DNA of 64,000 nt, taken from assembly GCF_030908545.1 (NCBI RefSeq), contig NZ_CP133083.1, positions 1,798,001-1,862,000 of the forward strand, written 5' to 3'. Under the pieces are notes generated by a model. That model had not been told where the DNA came from. It was given only the letters and a program-made list of their open reading frames with translations, and made no database searches. A program made the translations under genes and the position numbers. Source of the DNA: Nitrosomonas sp. sh817. Lineage in GTDB: Bacteria; Pseudomonadota; Gammaproteobacteria; Burkholderiales; Nitrosomonadaceae. Of the stretch, positions 38,748-46,681 are shown piece by piece; positions within the stretch are counted from its first letter, which is position 1, and each line of letters begins with the position of its first letter.

Positions 38748-39251
38748 CTATGGATGTTCACTGACCAATTGCGTTACTAATGCGCGTAACCCTTCGGTTT
38801 CGCCCGGACGAAATCCTTGGTGCACATGACGAATATTTCCTTTCTTGTCGATTATATAGGAAGTCGGCATCGCCATCACTTCAAATACCTTGGCGCATTC
38901 TTTAGTCGGATCGGCAACGATTGAAAAATTGGCCGGATACTTTGCCAGAAAATCTTGCGCATCTTTTACTTTCTCGTCGAGATTAACGCCGATAACATGT
39001 ACCCCCTGATCGCCCAATTCTTGTTCAAGCTGGTTCAGAAACGCAAAAGACTTGACGCAAGGCGGGCACCAGGAAGCCCAAAAATCCATATAAACCACTT
39101 TGCCTTTCAGCTCTTGCAATTCCACTGCCGGCTTGCCGTCGAGTGTCGTCAATCCGCAAGCTGAAGAAACCTGATCTAAATGTTCTGCAGATAAATTGCT
39201 GCTGCCAAACAACCACACTAAGCCCATCACAGATAACTTTATTTTTTTCAT
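38748..39251 (-). CDS. Periplasmic TlpA-like thioredoxin
   Basis: 167 residues with a signal peptide (cleavage near residue 22) and the active site YMDFWASWCPPCVKSF (Cys62, Cys65), plus the cis-Pro segment AMPTSYIIDKKG. A reductase or oxidant of periplasmic thiols; TlpA relatives reduce copper-site cysteines in the periplasm. It stands directly before the DUF4266 lipoprotein and DUF3570 barrel genes. Confidence 0.88.
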   Translation of the reverse strand: MKKIKLSVMGLVWLFGSSNLSAEHLDQVSSACGLTTLDGKPAVELQELKGKVVYMDFWASWCPPCVKSFAFLNQLEQELGDQGVHVIGVNLDEKVKDAQDFLAKYPANFSIVADPTKECAKVFEVMAMPTSYIIDKKGNIRHVHQGFRPGETEGLRALVTQLVSEHP

Positions 39252-39308
39252 TTGTTCAATCCGATTATCGAGTTGATTGCATTATCGCAAAATTCAATTC
39301 CTACATCA

Positions 39309-39767
39309 CTATTCAAATTGCTGCACTTCGATATCCGTACCGGTGTGCCGATTGTCCGCCGTTATACAATGATACGAAACGGCGAACGATCGCGCCCCCG
39401 CTTTGGTTTTGTTGACCAGCAATAAATAAGTGCCATTTCCGCCATGAATCTTAACTTCAGGACTAAAATTCGCATCGCCCGATACCGGATCGGTGGTGCT
39501 GGTCGCCCGGTTACCTTTGATGATTTGCAAATTGACCAACAATCCATCTTGCGCCCGGGATAAATCTTTCACGCTGGCCAGTAAATGATCCGCCGGGCCA
39601 TTGCCATTATCAAAACAAGTTACCAGCGCATAACCGGTGAAAGCCGCCACCGTGCCGCTGGAGTCCATGACGGTACCGGCATCATGCGCATTGCATAAGC
39701 CGGTGTAACCCAGCAACATTGTGCAAAACAACTTCGCTCTTATTTTCTTCGTGAAAGTTCCAAACAT
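39309..39767 (-). CDS. Secreted HDAG protein, tandem copy 2
   Basis: About 152 residues. Signal peptide ending LCNA, then a mature N-terminus HDAGTVMDSSGTVAAFTGYA. The body is beta-rich with Cys in VTCFDNGNGPADHL and SYHCITADN. I know no named family. The start at 39767 is chosen for its GGAGG ribosome site; a longer start overlaps the upstream paralogue. It is plainly homologous along its length to the protein encoded immediately upstream. The predicted N-terminal His could be a metal ligand. Confidence 0.72.
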   Translation of the reverse strand: MFGTFTKKIRAKLFCTMLLGYTGLCNAHDAGTVMDSSGTVAAFTGYALVTCFDNGNGPADHLLASVKDLSRAQDGLLVNLQIIKGNRATSTTDPVSGDANFSPEVKIHGGNGTYLLLVNKTKAGARSFAVSYHCITADNRHTGTDIEVQQFE

Positions 39768-39787
39768 AGTTTGCACCTCCGCCATCA

Positions 39788-40246
39788 TCACTCAAATTGC
39801 TGAACCACAATATCCGTTCCGGTATGGGTATTGTTTGCCGTCATGCAATGATACGAAACCGCGAATGATCGTAATCCCGCTTTGGTTTTGTTAACCAGCA
39901 GTAAATAAACACCATTGCCGCCATGAACCTTAACCTCGGGACTGTAATTCGCATCGCCCGAAACCGGATCGGTCGTATTAATCGCGCGGTTGCCTTTAAT
40001 AATTTGTAAATTAACCAGCAATTTGTCTTGCGGCGGCGATAAATCTTTGACACTGGCAATCAAATGATCCGCCGGGCCATTGCCGTCGTCAAAACACGTT
40101 ACCAGCGCGTAACCGGTAAAAGCCGCCACCGTGCCGCTCGGATCCATCGTCGCGCCGGCATCATGTGCACTACTTAAGCCGGCATACCCGAGCATCATCG
40201 TAGAGACGATACCCGCTAATGTTTTTTTTAAGAAAATATGAGACAT
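39788..40246 (-). CDS. Secreted HDAG protein, tandem copy 1
   Basis: About 152 residues. ATG at 40246 has an AAGGA ribosome site; an in-frame start at 40300 would lengthen the signal region unnaturally. The signal peptide ends GLSSA, giving a mature start HDAGATMDPSGTVAAFTGYA. Two conserved cysteines (VTCFDDGN, SYHCMTAN) probably form a disulfide. The family is unrecognised. Paralogue of the next gene, 20 bases downstream. First gene after the hairpin terminator at 40342-40373, so it may have its own promoter. Confidence 0.72.
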   Translation of the reverse strand: MSHIFLKKTLAGIVSTMMLGYAGLSSAHDAGATMDPSGTVAAFTGYALVTCFDDGNGPADHLIASVKDLSPPQDKLLVNLQIIKGNRAINTTDPVSGDANYSPEVKVHGGNGVYLLLVNKTKAGLRSFAVSYHCMTANNTHTGTDIVVQQFE

Positions 40247-40341
40247 GATTTTAGTCCTTGCAAATAACGCGAAAAATATAATTTTACCGCCATAAAACAA
40301 AACAGATTTCTTTCAGTTTCTTGTTCATCGAAAAAGAAAAC

Positions 40342-40373
40342 CGGACTCATCCACATCGCTGCAGATGAGTCCG
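40342..40373 (-). terminator. Rho-independent terminator after the second YcnI-like gene
   Basis: Stem CGGACTCATC / GATGAGTCCG with a 12-base loop, followed on the minus strand by GTTTTCTTTTT. It splits the minus-strand cluster into two transcription units, or gives partial read-through. Confidence 0.75.
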
Positions 40374-40399
40374 CCACCTTCACCACGTCAAAATTGATA

Positions 40400-41185
40400 T
40401 TATTTTGGCCAAATCTGCGTGCCGTCCAATTTAATTCTCAGGTCACGATTCAATTGTGCCGCCGAAGGTTTCACAAACACATCCACACCATCACCGCATG
40501 AAGAAGGCAATGGCGCAATCGAACGTGTCACTTTCAAGGTCGCTGGAGAGTTATAACCATGCAATCCTTCACCATCGTAAATGGAACCCACCGCAGGCGT
40601 CCACATTTGCACCGTTGCATTGCTGAATCCGCTTGGATCGGTAATTTCGCAAATATCCGCAATGCTGACGACAAATGTCACACTCTTGGCGCAAGAGGTT
40701 GGCTCAATCACCACGCCTGCAGTGGCAAAAGGGACAAGCGCCCGGTATCCGGCTTTTAATACATTACCGCCACCTGACCAAAATCCCAGTTTGTTACCCA
40801 GCGAATCAGTAATGTATTCCTGGTTTGAAAAAACGCTTTTGTCTTGAACGATAGTAACCGGACTACCCCAGTTAGTCACGAAATCCGACAAGGTGCCGGT
40901 GTGCGCTGTACCATCAACAGTACCGGTAGTTATGATCGAATCCTTGCCATCCGGAAACACGACCACCGTACCCAGTGTGCTAATTGTTGAAGCACCGTCG
41001 GTGGTATTCTGACAACCATGTGCAATTACGACGTCGTTATAATTACTGCCATGGTTCGCTGCATTTTCCTGGATAACCGGTGTTTTCAAGCGTGTGTGCG
41101 CATGCGCGGATTGCCAGACTCCGGTAAGCCCAACGATTCCCATTAAAGCGTAAACGCGATAGTTAAAGATTGATGATTTCAACAA
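40400..41185 (-). CDS. Secreted YcnI/DUF1775-like protein, copy 2
   Basis: About 261 residues from a TTG at 41185, preceded by AGGAG with good spacing; an ATG at 41242 is the alternative. The signal peptide ends QSAHA, and the mature chain opens HTRLKTPVIQENAANHG. Family-like points are HGCQ, VVFPDGKDS, FWSGGGN and the Cys-Ala-Lys of SCAKSVTF, which resemble YcnI/DUF1775 (mature N-terminal His, HGC, PDG, CAK). YcnI binds Cu(II) through its N-terminal histidine. A close paralogue is encoded directly upstream. Confidence 0.75.
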   Translation of the reverse strand: MLKSSIFNYRVYALMGIVGLTGVWQSAHAHTRLKTPVIQENAANHGSNYNDVVIAHGCQNTTDGASTISTLGTVVVFPDGKDSIITTGTVDGTAHTGTLSDFVTNWGSPVTIVQDKSVFSNQEYITDSLGNKLGFWSGGGNVLKAGYRALVPFATAGVVIEPTSCAKSVTFVVSIADICEITDPSGFSNATVQMWTPAVGSIYDGEGLHGYNSPATLKVTRSIAPLPSSCGDGVDVFVKPSAAQLNRDLRIKLDGTQIWPK

Positions 41186-41232
41186 TTTAATACTCCTGGA
41201 TCTGTATTCAGTTTTTTGATTGATCTTCAAAT

Positions 41233-41279
41233 TAAATCTCACTCAAAATGGAACAGGAGGGAAGGATGAGTGAGATTTA
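41233..41279 (-). terminator. Hairpin between the two YcnI-like genes
   Basis: Perfect 13-bp stem TAAATCTCACTCA / TGAGTGAGATTTA with a 21-base loop, 19 bases beyond the first gene's stop. No immediate T tract, so it may act as an attenuator or an mRNA stabiliser rather than a full stop. Confidence 0.55.
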
Positions 41280-41297
41280 GTAAAGTGAACCGGCTGA

Positions 41298-42038
41298 TTA
41301 CCTAGGCCAAACTTGCGTACCATTCAACTTGATCGGCATGTCACGGTTTATCTGCGCAGCCGAAGGTTTTACCTCAACCGCCACGCCTGCACCGCAAGAT
41401 GTCGGCAGCGCGCTGGTACGGGTAACGGTATATGATGCAGGACCATCGTCGGTAGTGCTTACGCGATCGTAAGCGGTTCCCAAATTGTTGTGCGTCCAGA
41501 AATTAACTGTTGCCTCACTGAATCCTGCCGTATCGGTAATCTCGCAAATATCAGCAATAGAAATATAGAATTTAACGCTCTTGGCGCAGGAAGTCGGTTC
41601 GATGACAACAGCGCCCGCTCTGAATGGAATATAGCCATTCAAATTATGCGGCAATGAATCTCCACCGCCTGCCCAGAAACCGACAACATTCCCAAGTGAA
41701 TTGGTTTTTTCATCTTGGAAGCTAAACACAGCTTTGCTGTAATTTTGTTGCATGAGATTTCCCCAGTTTTGCACAAAGTCGGTCAACGGACCAGTGTGAG
41801 CTGCGCCATCAACCAAAATAGTGGAATCAACACCATCAGGAAATACGACACTTGTGCCAATCACATTTTTCTCGCCGCATCCATGACCAATAATGACGTT
41901 ATTGGTTATCCGGGTATTCTCCGCCACAGTTGCCGTTTCCAGCCGGGTGTGCGCCGTCGCCAATTGCGTTGTTCCTGCGAAAATGGCAGCTATTAATACG
42001 CACCGGGAAATTGAATTGAGCTGTTTAATTTTATTCAT
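41298..42038 (-). CDS. Secreted YcnI/DUF1775-like protein, copy 1
   Basis: 246 residues. Signal peptide ends TQLATA, mature chain HTRLETATVAENTRITNN, then HGCGEKN, SVVFPDGVDS, GFWAGGGDS and PTSCAKSVKFYISIADICE. Cysteines in HGC, SCAK, DICE and TSCG suggest two disulfides. The likeness to DUF1775 is in order and spacing of short motifs rather than high identity. It is the first gene of the minus-strand cluster and lies behind a clear promoter with an activator-type palindrome (42171-42216). Confidence 0.77.
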   Translation of the reverse strand: MNKIKQLNSISRCVLIAAIFAGTTQLATAHTRLETATVAENTRITNNVIIGHGCGEKNVIGTSVVFPDGVDSTILVDGAAHTGPLTDFVQNWGNLMQQNYSKAVFSFQDEKTNSLGNVVGFWAGGGDSLPHNLNGYIPFRAGAVVIEPTSCAKSVKFYISIADICEITDTAGFSEATVNFWTHNNLGTAYDRVSTTDDGPASYTVTRTSALPTSCGAGVAVEVKPSAAQINRDMPIKLNGTQVWPR

Positions 42039-42170
42039 GTCGATCCATTAATTTAATATTTTTGCCTTGTTTATATTTTTGTGAAAACATTTTGTGCATT
42101 CGATCAATCAATAAACTAAAAAAGAATTTTCAGATCATTCGGAATTGAACATGCATAGCTTTCTATTCCG

Positions 42171-42199
42171 ATCATATTTCCGAAACAGCGGAATGACAA
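42171..42199 (-). promoter_or_regulatory. Sigma-70 promoter of the YcnI-like cluster
   Basis: On the minus strand: -35 TTGTCA (42199-42194), 17-base spacer, -10 TATGAT (42176-42171). The spacer holds a small dyad TTCCG-N6-CGGAA. The 17-bp palindrome at 42200-42216 abuts the -35 box. Confidence 0.7.
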
Positions 42200-42216
42200 T
42201 GTGACAAATTGTCGCA
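42200..42216 (-). promoter_or_regulatory. 17-bp palindromic operator, site 1
   Basis: Minus strand TGCGACAATTTGTCACA, directly upstream of the -35 box of the YcnI-like cluster; centre near -44. Shares 15 of 17 positions with sites 2 and 3 taken together. Confidence 0.7.
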
Positions 42217-42276
42217 CCTCATGAAAATCACTGATTTTTAGAACTTTTTATCAGGCATGTCAGTTAAAAATTGAAA

Positions 42277-42293
42277 TGCGGCAATTTGTCGCA
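42277..42293 (+). promoter_or_regulatory. 17-bp palindromic operator, site 2
   Basis: TGCGGCAATTTGTCGCA, the core of a 25-bp near-perfect palindrome at 42273-42297. It directly abuts TTTCAT (42294-42299) on the plus strand. Confidence 0.7.
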
Positions 42294-42322
42294 TTTCATA
42301 ATCGGAACCCACTCTTTACAAT
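42294..42322 (+). promoter_or_regulatory. Promoter of the membrane spermidine-synthase-like gene
   Basis: Weak -35 TTTCAT (42294-42299), 17-base spacer, -10 TACAAT (42317-42322), ATG 61 bases further on. The weak -35 behind a palindrome suggests activator dependence. Confidence 0.6.
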
Positions 42323-42382
42323 AATGGATCTCCAGCTAATCGCTGTTTTTTCACTCTCCCCTTTTCTGTAACACGCCACATC

Positions 42383-43930
42383 ATGAAATCAAATTTTTCT
42401 GCCAGTTTGCTCAACCGTATTTGGCTTTATTGCACTGTTTTTTTAACCGGCGCCGCCGTCATGGTAGTCGAACTGCTCGGAACGCGATTGATTGCACCGT
42501 TTTACGGCGCCAGTCTTTATGTTTGGACTTCGCTGATCTCTGTCACGTTGATCGCACTGGCGCTAGGCTATTACTGGGGCGGCATTTGGGCTGACCGGAC
42601 TCGTTCCGGCTTGTCGTTTATCATCGCGGCGGCCGGATTCTTAACGCTCATTATCCCCTGGCTCACCGGACCGGTCTTATTGGCGACGGATTCTTTAGGG
42701 TTGCGCCTGGGCAGCTTCATGAGCACGTTAATATTATTTTCTCCCAGCTTGATCATGCTCGGCATGGTCGGACCATTTGCCGTGAAATTGTCGACTTCGA
42801 CGTTAGCGAGCGTAGGCGCCAGCACCGGATCGATCTACGCGGTCAGTACCGTCGGCAGTGTCATCGGAACACTGTTTCTGGGTTTTTATTTATTTCCATT
42901 GATCGGCTCTCGCGAAATTTTCATCGGTTTGGGAATTGCCTTATTTATTCTCGCAATGATCGTTGCGGTGATCGAGCGGAAATACCTGAAATCCACCAGC
43001 GCCTTGGCGCCTACCACGCTGCTTGTGATAATCGGTTTGGCGCTGTATCCGCAGATCGCCAGCTCCGGCAAATCGGAATCCGGTGATGCCTTTCAAACCG
43101 TATTTGAACGTGAAAGCTTATACGGCTGGGTTCGCGTCATTGATCAACCACAAGAGAATATGCGATTGCTCACCTCCGATGCCTCAACCATCGGCGCCGC
43201 CAGTCTCAGTCACGGCGAAAATCTTCTGACCTATCAGAAAATTGTGACCATGATCCCGGCATTGGCGCCGTCGATGCGCAATGCCTTATTGATCGGTCAG
43301 GGTGCCGGGCACATGGTCGCGACTTTGAAGGAATTCGGGATTGTGACGGATACGCTGGAGATTGATCCGGCGGTGGCCGAGGCTGCCAGCGAACATTTCG
43401 GTTTCATCCCGACCGGCCGGCGGATCATCGGCGATGCACGCTACGAAGTTCGCCAACTGAAAGGCTCCTATGATTTGATCATTTTGGATGTCTTCACCGG
43501 CGGATCGGAACCCACTCATTTGCTGACGGTTGAAGCGATTGCGCAATTACGCGATTTGCTGACGGATCAAGGAATACTGGCGCTGAATTTCGTCGCATTT
43601 TACGACAATGGGCGAAACCCTGCGTTGGCATCCGTTGCGAAAACGCTGACGCAAGTTTTTCCACATCAGCGGGTGTTCATATCTGACCCCAACGAAAATT
43701 TCAATGATTTTATTTTTCTCGCCACTAATCACGCACTCGATTTGAACGATGATTCAATTCCGCAGATGCAACGCGCTTGGCTTAAAGACCGTTTGTTGGC
43801 GATAGATCAATCGAATGGCATGATTCTGACTGACAACCTCAGCAATCTCGAGTTGCTGCAAATCCGCAAGTCCGAAACCTACCGGCGCATGATCGTCGAT
43901 ATGGTGGGGACTCGTCACTTCATCCGTTAA
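42383..43930 (+). CDS. Membrane-bound spermidine-synthase-like protein
   Basis: 515 residues. The first 200 form seven or eight membrane helices with MFS-like loops (VELLGTRLIAPFYGASLYVW; YYWGGIWADRTRSG). The last 300 form a methyltransferase-fold SpeE-like domain: ALLIGQGAGHMVATLKEFG, TLEIDPAVAEAA, YDLIILDVFTGG. Such fused-MFS/spermidine synthase proteins are common, but their substrate is often not spermidine. Its promoter shares an operator type with the YcnI-like cluster in the other direction, which links it to metal or envelope handling rather than to bulk polyamine synthesis. Confidence 0.85.
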   Translation: MKSNFSASLLNRIWLYCTVFLTGAAVMVVELLGTRLIAPFYGASLYVWTSLISVTLIALALGYYWGGIWADRTRSGLSFIIAAAGFLTLIIPWLTGPVLLATDSLGLRLGSFMSTLILFSPSLIMLGMVGPFAVKLSTSTLASVGASTGSIYAVSTVGSVIGTLFLGFYLFPLIGSREIFIGLGIALFILAMIVAVIERKYLKSTSALAPTTLLVIIGLALYPQIASSGKSESGDAFQTVFERESLYGWVRVIDQPQENMRLLTSDASTIGAASLSHGENLLTYQKIVTMIPALAPSMRNALLIGQGAGHMVATLKEFGIVTDTLEIDPAVAEAASEHFGFIPTGRRIIGDARYEVRQLKGSYDLIILDVFTGGSEPTHLLTVEAIAQLRDLLTDQGILALNFVAFYDNGRNPALASVAKTLTQVFPHQRVFISDPNENFNDFIFLATNHALDLNDDSIPQMQRAWLKDRLLAIDQSNGMILTDNLSNLELLQIRKSETYRRMIVDMVGTRHFIR

Positions 43931-44075
43931 GAAAGCTCTGCAAAACTGCTGCGCTCGACTATGCTGCGTTGAAATCCCCTTCAAAATGCTCATTTACTCC
44001 ATGTAAACTGCGCTTTCTCAGTGGATTTCGCCTTGCCTAGCTTTCGCTCGCGACCTTTTTCAGAGCTTTTCTAAG
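43929..44075. repeat. Long imperfect palindrome, probable dispersed repeat
   Basis: About 147 bp. The left arm (AAGAAAGCTCTGCAAAACTG, GAAATCCCCTTCAAAATGC) pairs with the right arm read in reverse (AGAAAAGCTCTGAAAAAGG, GAAATCCACTGAGAAAGCGC). The apex is around CATTTACTCCATGTAAACTG. The last base pairs of the upstream stop codon lie at its edge. It lies between convergent genes and could form a long stem in either transcript. I recall similar sequences as intergenic repeats in related betaproteobacteria, but could not check. Confidence 0.6.
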
Positions 44076-44090
44076 AAAGTTCTGCATCCA

Positions 44091-45770
44091 TCATGATCGC
44101 TTAGCTCCGCTTTGCAACATTTCAGCAGCATGCCGCCGCGTAGTTTCAGTAATATGCGCGCCCCCGAGCATCCGCGCGATTTCTTCAACGCGTTGCTGCG
44201 GATCCAGGGTCGAGATTTGACTTACAACCGGCGTACCTTCGCCGGATCCGGCAGTTTTAACCACTTGCCATTGCTGATCGCCTGCCGCAGCTACTTGCGG
44301 CAAATGCGTGATGCACAATACTTGCCGTTCTTGTCCTAATTTTTTCAATAGCTGACCGACGATTTCAGCAACCTTTCCGCCGATACCGACATCGACCTCA
44401 TCAAAAACCAGCGTGGGCACAACGCCGATTTTACTGGTTACCACCTGAATGGCCAGGCTGATTCTTGATAACTCGCCGCCCGAAGCAACCTTAGTCAACG
44501 GCCGTAGCGGCAATCCTTGATGCGCTGCCACTTGAAATTCAATGTGTTCCAAGCCATTGGCGCTGCCTTGCTCCAACGCAACCAATGCTACCGAAAATTG
44601 ACCGCCTTCCATCGCCAAGGTTTGCATCATTCCGGTCACCCGCCGCGATAACGCCCCCCCGGCTTGCTGGCGGATGGCCGTCAACTCGCCGGCATGCTGA
44701 CGATATGCAGACCACGCGGCGGTTTCATGCGCTCGCAACCGATCAATATCGGCATCCGCACCGAGCGCTTCCAATTGCTGCGATAGTGATTCCATCAGCA
44801 CGGGTAGTTGTTCCGGATTGACGCGGAATTTCCTGGCAGCCGCATAAATGGCTGACATCCGTTGTTCGATTTGCTGTAAGGCTTGCGGGTCCAATTCCAA
44901 ATTCTGGCGATAATGCTTCAGCTCGTATAAGCTTTCACGTACCTGAATATGCCCCGATTCGAGCAAATCGGCGATGGGCTGCAATTGCTGATCATACTCC
45001 TGCATGTTTTGCAGTTGCGTAACAACGGCATTCAGTTGCCCCAGCACCGGCGATTCACAGTCGGATAACGCATTGATCGCCATTTCCGCCGTTTCCATCA
45101 ACGCCGCCAAGTGCGACAAGCGGCTATGATCGGTTTGCAGTTGTTGCCATTCTGTCAGCGAAAAATTCAATGCGGATAATTCGGTCAACTGCGACTCAAG
45201 CTGATCACGCTTATCCAGCAATTCCGCCGCGCGCTCTTCCATGTTGATTCTAAGCTGCTGGCAGTTTTTCCAATGCTGATAAGCCGATTCAACCGCCTTC
45301 GCAAGCTCGCCGCAACCTGCAAACGCATCCAGCAATTCCCGTTGCGCATCTTTTTGCAGCAGCTGCTGATGGGCATGCTGGCTATGAATCGCGATCAAGT
45401 ATTCTCCCACCATGCGCATTTGTTGCAAGGTCACCGCATGTCCATTGATATAGTTGCGCGACCGGCCATTGCTTTCAATAATGCGGCGTAGCAAACAACT
45501 ATCCGGCTCACCCTGCAGGTCATTGTCGTTCAGCCATTGCACCAGCGGCGCCAAGCGGCTGATATCGAAATCAGCGCTGATCTCGGCCCGTTCACAGCCT
45601 AACCGGATTAGATTGGCGTCGCCACGCTCGCCCAATACCAGAGTCAGTGCATCGATCATCATTGATTTTCCAGCCCCGGTTTCACCGGTGAGCACTGTGA
45701 AACCCGGCAACACGCCAAGATCGATCTGGTCGACGATGACAAAGTTTCTGATACTTATCTGTCTCAGCAT
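44091..45770 (-). CDS. recN: DNA repair protein RecN
   Basis: 559 residues. SMC-like ATPase of double-strand break repair: Walker A TGETGAGKSMMIDAL near residue 30, long coiled-coil arms, then the signature VASGGELSRISLAIQ and Walker B PTLVFDEVDVGIGG. I chose ATG at 45770 (MLRQISIRNFVIVDQID), the normal family start; the in-frame ATG at 45806 lies inside nadK. It follows nadK on the same strand, a widely conserved pair. RecN is usually LexA-controlled; no SOS box was found here. Confidence 0.95.
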   Translation of the reverse strand: MLRQISIRNFVIVDQIDLGVLPGFTVLTGETGAGKSMMIDALTLVLGERGDANLIRLGCERAEISADFDISRLAPLVQWLNDNDLQGEPDSCLLRRIIESNGRSRNYINGHAVTLQQMRMVGEYLIAIHSQHAHQQLLQKDAQRELLDAFAGCGELAKAVESAYQHWKNCQQLRINMEERAAELLDKRDQLESQLTELSALNFSLTEWQQLQTDHSRLSHLAALMETAEMAINALSDCESPVLGQLNAVVTQLQNMQEYDQQLQPIADLLESGHIQVRESLYELKHYRQNLELDPQALQQIEQRMSAIYAAARKFRVNPEQLPVLMESLSQQLEALGADADIDRLRAHETAAWSAYRQHAGELTAIRQQAGGALSRRVTGMMQTLAMEGGQFSVALVALEQGSANGLEHIEFQVAAHQGLPLRPLTKVASGGELSRISLAIQVVTSKIGVVPTLVFDEVDVGIGGKVAEIVGQLLKKLGQERQVLCITHLPQVAAAGDQQWQVVKTAGSGEGTPVVSQISTLDPQQRVEEIARMLGGAHITETTRRHAAEMLQSGAKRS

Positions 45771-45792
45771 AAGAATGCGATTTGCAATGCGG

Positions 45793-46665
45793 TCAAGGCA
45801 ATTCACTCCAGCCCAGTTTTTCTCGCAACATGCGGTAATAACTGTGATGCACGGAATGGAGCAGCCGCACCGATTGAGGAAAACGCCGCACCAAGATCTT
45901 GTCGGTGGGTTCGAGATCGAAGCCGGAATGACTGTCGCAATTTATCCTGACTTGCTGGCAACTGATCATGCGGATTTCAACAACGGCATCCGGGCCGATC
46001 ACGATCGGGCGATTACTCAGAGTATGCGGACAAACCGGCACCAGCGCTATTAAATCCAAATTAGGATGCAAAATCGGACCGCCAGAAGACAATGCGTATG
46101 CGGTGGATCCCGTCGGGGTATTAACAATCAATCCGTCGGAACGCAAGGTATTCACATATTCACCGTTAACCTTGACCTCAAACTCAATCATGCCGCTGCT
46201 CATGCCGCGGTACAGCACCACATCGTTAAACGCCAAGCTATTAAAAACATTGGTGTCCGCGCGAAAGATCTCGGTATACAACAGCATGCGTTTTTCCGTG
46301 ATGTAGTTTCCCGCCAGTATTTCATCCAGCGTTTCAAACATGGTATCAATGGATAAGTCGGTCAAGAAACCCAGCCTGCCTTGATTAATGCCGATTAGCG
46401 GCACGTCATAGGCAACCAGCATGCGAGCGATGTTCAGCATGGTGCCATCGCCGCCCATTACCACTGCCAAGTCTGCCTGTGCGCCGATCTCCTCCAAAGA
46501 CAGCGCCGGGTATTGATCGGCACATATATGCGCGGCTGTGAGATGATCAAATAACACGCTGTATTTACGAGCGGTCAAATATTCCGCCAGATTGAGCAGC
46601 GGAACTGCGATCTCGGGGTTTTTGTGCTTACCAATCAAGGCAATGGTTGAAAATGATGAATTCAT
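45793..46665 (-). CDS. nadK: NAD kinase
   Basis: 290 residues. Phosphorylates NAD to NADP. Conserved motif AVVMGGDGTMLNIAR (GGDG with catalytic Asp) and the glycine-rich TPTGSTAYALSSGGPILHP are intact. The start is followed by the usual IALIGKHKN. It ends 22 bases before recN begins. Confidence 0.96.
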   Translation of the reverse strand: MNSSFSTIALIGKHKNPEIAVPLLNLAEYLTARKYSVLFDHLTAAHICADQYPALSLEEIGAQADLAVVMGGDGTMLNIARMLVAYDVPLIGINQGRLGFLTDLSIDTMFETLDEILAGNYITEKRMLLYTEIFRADTNVFNSLAFNDVVLYRGMSSGMIEFEVKVNGEYVNTLRSDGLIVNTPTGSTAYALSSGGPILHPNLDLIALVPVCPHTLSNRPIVIGPDAVVEIRMISCQQVRINCDSHSGFDLEPTDKILVRRFPQSVRLLHSVHHSYYRMLREKLGWSELP

Positions 46666-46681
46666 GACTGAAAATTATGAT

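Noticed and set aside
42200-42216. Reading the 17-bp palindrome as a CRP site (TGTGA-N6-TCACA)
   Set aside because: The arms are separated by 7 bases, not 6, and the invariant core CAATTTGTC is not part of CRP consensus. CusR-type sites (GACAA-N2-TTGTC) also differ by one base in spacing. The regulator is left open.
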